DNA from: Nostoc sp. GT001
GTDB taxonomy: Bacteria > Cyanobacteriota > Cyanobacteriia > Cyanobacteriales > Nostocaceae
NCBI RefSeq assembly: GCF_030382115.1
Contig: NZ_JAUDRJ010000003.1
Location: 3,611,729 to 3,629,956, forward strand
Direction of reading: 5' to 3'
DNA: 18,228 bases
Shown here: piece by piece, positions 14,591 through 18,228 of the stretch
Position numbering within the stretch: the first letter of the stretch is position 1
Layout: each line of letters opens with the position of its first letter
Notes under the pieces: generated by a model
Databases searched by the model: none
What the model was told of the DNA's origin: nothing
The model's input: the letters and a program-made list of their open reading frames with translations, nothing else
Program-made: the position numbers and the translations under genes

Positions 14591-15766
14591 TTAGTGAGTA
14601 TTCGGAATCATCCGACTCAAGGGATAAGTCGCTGTTTGCTGTGAAGCACTTTCAGCAACTGCTGCTGGAACTTGATCTGATGGTTGGGTTTTGGCTGCTA
14701 GATAGTCTTTTTGCAGTTTATCCAAAATGGCTTCTCGCCTGTCATATATACGCTTCAAGGGACGAGGTTGGCATTTGTTCAACACATACGCTGTCACCAG
14801 TGGTAGAGCGATCGTGCTATCGGTATAACAAACGATTGTGTTAGGTAACTCATCCGGGTCAATTTTACCCCAACTGACAGCTTCCGATGGGGTTGCTCCA
14901 GATAAACCGCCTGTATCTGGACGTGCATCGGTAAATTGCACAAAGTAATCGTGTCCTCGTTCTTCTAACCCTAAAACCTCGTGAAGTTGCGGTTGGGTTT
15001 GTAGCAAAAAGTTTTTAGGACTACCGCCACCAAGAATTACAGCCGCACTTTTACCTCCTGATTCACGGGCATTATATGCGATCGCTGCTGTCTCATTCAC
15101 GTCAATTGATGGATCGATCACCAACTGCGAACCTTCTAATGCTAAAGCCGCCACGTTCATCCCAATTGAGCTATCGCCTGGAGAAGACGTATAAATCGGT
15201 ACGCCATATTCATAAGCTGTAGCTAGCAAGCAGGAATGCTGCACACCCAATTGCTTTTCTATTTCTCGGACATATTTACCCAGTAAATGATGAAATTCAG
15301 CCGTTCCCATCCGCTTTTGAAACGCTTCTCCTTGGAGAATCTTGCGGATAAACGCATCAGTTTCTAGCAGCACATCGTAACCAAAAATAATGTCATAAAT
15401 GCGGATCGTGCCTTCTTGGCGAAGTTTCACATCATCCAAAAACGGATTACCAGCAAAGAGTTCAAAACCCAATCCGTAGTGCATATCGTGGTAAAGATTT
15501 GCACCAGTGCTAATCATCCAGTCAATAAAGCCGTTGCGAATTAAGGGTGCAAGCGCTGAAACCCCAAATCCTGCTGGCGTCATCGCACCGGAAAGGCTAA
15601 CTCCCACTGTGACACCTTCTGTTAGGACATCGCGACTCAGTAGTTGGCAGATTTCCCGCAACCGCGCTGAGTTGTAAGCGGTGAAGTATCGATCGATCAA
15701 ATCCACCACATTGATATCATTTGATATCGGTGTGGGTGCAATTTTTTGACCCAGCTGTTTAGACAT
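14591..15766 (-). CDS. speY: Deoxyhypusine synthase-like protein, probable homospermidine biosynthesis enzyme
   Basis: A 391-aa member of the deoxyhypusine synthase fold (NAD-dependent aminobutyl transfer from spermidine). Bacteria lack eIF5A, and bacterial members are associated with homospermidine formation from putrescine and spermidine. Visible blocks: [14 protein letters not shown] (55-68), [16 protein letters not shown] (85-100), [14 protein letters not shown] (193-206), [13 protein letters not shown] (244-256) with Lys251 at the position of the DHS active-site lysine, and [19 protein letters not shown] (278-296). The last about 35 residues are Ala/Gln-rich and look like a variable tail. 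The start at 15766 is supported by a GGGAG Shine-Dalgarno (15774-15778, 7-nt spacing). The gene is monocistronic, convergent with the cyclase gene. The symbol follows usage for cyanobacterial homologues; the precise product is inferred. Confidence 0.9.
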   Translation of the reverse strand: MSKQLGQKIAPTPISNDINVVDLIDRYFTAYNSARLREICQLLSRDVLTEGVTVGVSLSGAMTPAGFGVSALAPLIRNGFIDWMISTGANLYHDMHYGLGFELFAGNPFLDDVKLRQEGTIRIYDIIFGYDVLLETDAFIRKILQGEAFQKRMGTAEFHHLLGKYVREIEKQLGVQHSCLLATAYEYGVPIYTSSPGDSSIGMNVAALALEGSQLVIDPSIDVNETAAIAYNARESGGKSAAVILGGGSPKNFLLQTQPQLHEVLGLEERGHDYFVQFTDARPDTGGLSGATPSEAVSWGKIDPDELPNTIVCYTDSTIALPLVTAYVLNKCQPRPLKRIYDRREAILDKLQKDYLAAKTQPSDQVPAAVAESASQQTATYPLSRMIPNTH

Positions 15767-15861
15767 TTTGGCACTCCCGAACAGTAAACACGCCGAATCT
15801 AATAGTATCTAGCTTTCACCCAAAGTGACAGCAATACTTTTTTACTACCAGCTTGAGAAAG

Positions 15862-15895
15862 CAATTGACATCCTCACCGACCTAAAGGCGTGGGG
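15862..15895. mobile_element. Solo end of an IS200/IS605-type element (relic)
   Basis: CAATTGACATCCTCACCGAC followed by CTAAAGGCGTGGGG resembles the hairpin end found beside tnpB genes of cyanobacterial IS200/IS605 elements: CCTCAC pairs with GTGGGG around a CCTAAAGG core. No tnpA or tnpB sequence is nearby, so only an end remains. Identification is from memory. Confidence 0.4.
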
Positions 15896-15902
15896 AAGAA
15901 GG

Positions 15903-15954
15903 AGTAATGAGTAATAAGTAATAAGTAAATACCCATTACTCCTTACTCATTACT
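15903..15954. repeat. Imperfect 20-bp inverted repeat of AGTAATGAGTAA type
   Basis: AGTAATGAGTAATAAGTAAT (15903-15922) and ATTACTCCTTACTCATTACT (15935-15954) pair with two mismatches. The AGTAATGAGTAA motif recurs as the arms flanking the heptamer array at 17023-17125. Confidence 0.6.
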
Positions 15955-15960
15955 TTAAAG

Positions 15961-16004
15961 CATTGCGTGAAGCACGGGGCTTCTCTACGAGACGCTTCGC
16001 GAAC
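15961..16004. repeat. Dispersed Nostoc-type repeat with the motif TACGAGACGCTTCGCGAAC
   Basis: The segment GGGGCTTCTCTACGAGACGC continuing into TTCGCGAAC resembles a palindromic repeat I know to be frequent between Nostoc genes. GAAGC and GCTTC arms (15969-15973 and 15994-15998) can pair. No gene is overlapped. Confidence 0.4.
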
Positions 16005-16269
16005 AGACCCAAATATGTGGTGAGAAGTAGGAGAAGAAACCTTTTTCAGCCCTTTTGGGATTTTCCGATGATTAGCCCATCAAAGCCAGAAAGTATTTCG
16101 TGGGTATACACTTTGTAGTCAGTCTAACAAGTTGCATCCTTCGCAAGTGAAGAGAATTAAGTAAGGGGCTTTCTATCCCAGCCCAATACAGTTAAACTAA
16201 GGTTTTTTGATGAAAATGCTAGATCAAAAAGACGCTGTAAATCGCCGTCAAGACGAAAGACTGATTATT

Positions 16270-16304
16270 GTAGAGACGGCGATTCATCGCCGTCTGCGGT
16301 CTAC
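16270..16304. repeat. Hairpin repeat (AGACGGCGA stem, TTCA loop)
   Basis: AGACGGCGA (16274-16282) and TCGCCGTCT (16287-16295) form a perfect 9-bp stem; GTAG (16270-16273) and CTAC (16301-16304) extend it across a bulge. It looks like one of the interspersed palindromes of this lineage. Confidence 0.55.
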
Positions 16305-16338
16305 TCTATAAGTCAATACGCTTGGATTAAGAAAAATT

Positions 16339-16400
16339 GTAGGTTGTGTGAAGCAAAGCGCAACCTAATAAAGCTATAAAAATGTTGGGTTTCGTTCCTA
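16339..16400. repeat. Second copy of the GTAGGTTG / GGAACGAAACCCAAC interspersed repeat
   Basis: TAGGTTGTG (16340-16348) pairs with CGCAACCTA (16359-16367) with one G-T wobble. GTTGGGTTTCGTTCC (16383-16397) is the reverse complement of part of the repeat at 4891-4923. Confidence 0.55.
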
Positions 16401-16536
16401 ATGCTAATACCAATTAAAAAAATAATGTAAAGGTTTTAGCGTCAGTTTTTTCCCTACCTTTGTGAAATATAGAGAACTAAATTTCATGTTTACCCCCAAT
16501 ATATCGGGTGGATTAAGTGGGGTAATTCGACTTTTA

Positions 16537-16550
16537 TGTACACTGTAGCC
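16537..16550 (+). repeat. Dispersed 14-mer, copy 2 (copy 1 at 4961-4974)
   Basis: TGTACACTGTAGCC, identical and in the same orientation as 4961-4974. Confidence 0.5.
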
Positions 16551-16633
16551 AAGGTATCAGGGAGGGTACGCAGGATATCTGTCGCAAACATTTTTGAATT
16601 GCTATAAGGAAAAAATGCTTATCCTGACCTAGT

Positions 16634-16680
16634 TTCAGGCAAATGCGTAATTTCTTGATTTTGGAACGGTGATGCCTGAA
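16634..16680. repeat. Short inverted repeat, 8-bp arms
   Basis: TTCAGGCA (16634-16641) and TGCCTGAA (16673-16680) are exact complements over a 31-nt spacer in gene-free DNA. Another weak pair, TTACCCC (16490-16496) and GGGGTAA (16519-16525), lies nearby. No function is evident. Confidence 0.35.
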
Positions 16681-16743
16681 TGGATATTAGTTGCAAAAAA
16701 TTAACAATTAGTATTTTTTCTTTAATAACTATCTTAAATCTTT

Positions 16744-16870
16744 TAACTATCTGCTTAACTGTCTTAACTGTCTTCTAATTCTTCAATTTTTGATTTAACT
16801 ATTTGCTTAACTGTCTTAACTGTCTTAACTGTCTTCTAATTCTTCAATTTTTGATTTAATTATTTGCTTA
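16744..16870. repeat. Nested direct repeat: 52-bp and 61-bp units built on a CTTAACTGT 9-mer
   Basis: Unit 1 (16744-16795) has two CTTAACTGT copies, unit 2 (16796-16856) has three, and a third unit is begun at 16857. The units are otherwise nearly identical, so they differ by exactly one 9-mer. Read on the minus strand, each unit gives the same short end, KSKIEELEDS followed by a stop, preceded once (about 16813-16890) by NPYIEAVKQII. This looks like the triplicated 3' end of a lost coiled-coil-type gene. No intact gene remains. Confidence 0.7.
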
Positions 16871-16974
16871 ACGGCTTCAATGTACGGATTGCTTTTTATT
16901 TACAACTATGAAAAATTATGAGAACACCACGATTCAGTATTAAAAATTTATTTGCCAACAACTTCAAATAAAAC

Positions 16975-17177
16975 GTACCCCGCATTTCTCACAAGCTCAA
17001 GGCGTTTGATGTAGCAAAGGACAAGTAATGAGTAATGAGTAAAAACTTCTTACTTCTTACTTCTTACTTCTTACTTCTTACTTCTTACTTCTTACTTCTT
17101 ACTTCTTACTTCTTACTCATTACTTCTCCCCGGCACTTGCGCAGGCTTTAAGAGGTGTGGTGAGAAATCCGGGGTAC
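16975..17177. mobile_element. MITE-like element, 203 bp, enclosing a heptamer array, upstream of geosmin synthase
   Basis: GTACCCCGCATTTCTCAC (16975-16992) and GTGAGAAATCCGGGGTAC (17160-17177) are inverted repeats matching at 17 of 18 positions. Inside, a second pair, AAGTAATGAGTAA (17023-17035) and TTACTCATTACTT (17113-17125), is perfect and flanks ten ACTTCTT heptamers. There is no coding capacity. Structure is that of a non-autonomous miniature element or a palindrome that collects tandem repeats; I found no target duplication. Confidence 0.5.
17045..17117. repeat. Heptamer short tandem repeat (ACTTCTT), 10 perfect copies
   Basis: Ten uninterrupted ACTTCTT units (17045-17114) plus ACT. 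It is the longest of the three heptamer arrays in the window, and copy number is likely to vary between strains. Confidence 0.9.
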
Positions 17178-17317
17178 ATAGCTCGTTATTTAGATTATGA
17201 GCATCTTAATATTATCGGCTTGAAACGAGCCACCATGAGCAAACGAGATGTGGGGATCTAGCTGGGTAGTAATGATACTTGTGAACTGCAACGATGCTCA
17301 GATCGGCCACGAAATAA

Positions 17318-18228
<911 letters not shown>

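Noticed and set aside
14554..14844. 96-codon plus-strand frame
   Set aside because: It is antisense to the C-terminal part of the deoxyhypusine-synthase-like gene and begins in a heptamer repeat.
16210..16311. 33-codon frame starting MKMLDQKDAVNRR
   Set aside because: Its second half lies inside a palindromic repeat, with no ribosome site; treated as chance.
17023..17125. Possible CRISPR array
   Set aside because: The repeat is a 7-mer in direct tandem without spacers; it is a short tandem repeat.

Overview
The window comes from a heterocyst-type filamentous cyanobacterium, most likely Nostoc or a close relative. The signs are many copies of the HIP1 octamer GCGATCGC (for example near 1758, 3973, 4250, 12229, 13281, 14166 and 15078), heptanucleotide short tandem repeats next to genes, a lineage-typical gene set (DUF1823-like protein, deoxyhypusine-synthase-like protein, PAS/GAF-coupled class III cyclase, geosmin synthase), and intergenic DNA rich in small inverted repeats. 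The assignment rests on recognition, not on a search.

Layout. 1-1089: C1 (papain-fold) peptidase, open to the left edge. 1131-1886: an IS1-family insertion sequence with perfect 25-bp ends and an 8-bp target duplication; its transposase is broken. 2283-4502 (-): Slt70-like lytic transglycosylase. 5063-6121 (-): class I DAHP synthase. 6321-7979 (-): GH13 branching-enzyme/amylase-like protein. 8334-8717 (-): DUF1823-like protein. 8952-9254 (+): acylphosphatase. 9447-10493 (+): arginase-superfamily ureohydrolase of the branch that includes the cyanobacterial guanidine hydrolase. 10987-12132 (+): secreted or anchored protein with a duplicated two-cysteine domain. 12589-14496 (+): PAS-GAF-PAS-class III nucleotide cyclase with an eroded 5' end and a displaced catalytic arginine. 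14591-15766 (-): deoxyhypusine-synthase-like polyamine enzyme. 15767-17356: about 1.6 kb without a convincing gene, filled with repeats and mobile-element relics. 17357-18228 (+): the first 290 codons of geosmin synthase, cut by the right edge.

The genes do not form one pathway. They read as a mosaic of housekeeping and accessory genes, mostly single transcription units with their own hairpin ends: cell wall (transglycosylase), aromatic synthesis (DAHP synthase), glycogen/starch metabolism (GH13), nitrogen and polyamine metabolism (ureohydrolase, deoxyhypusine-synthase-like protein), signalling (cyclase) and a volatile terpenoid (geosmin).

The most notable points are the cyclase with changed catalytic-site residues and a decayed N-terminal region, the ureohydrolase that may be a guanidine hydrolase followed by a run of hairpins, the precisely bounded IS1 copy with one probable programmed and one probable disabling frameshift, and a miniature-transposon-like unit carrying a 10-copy ACTTCTT array about 180 bp upstream of geosmin synthase. 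I see no CRISPR array, tRNA or rRNA.
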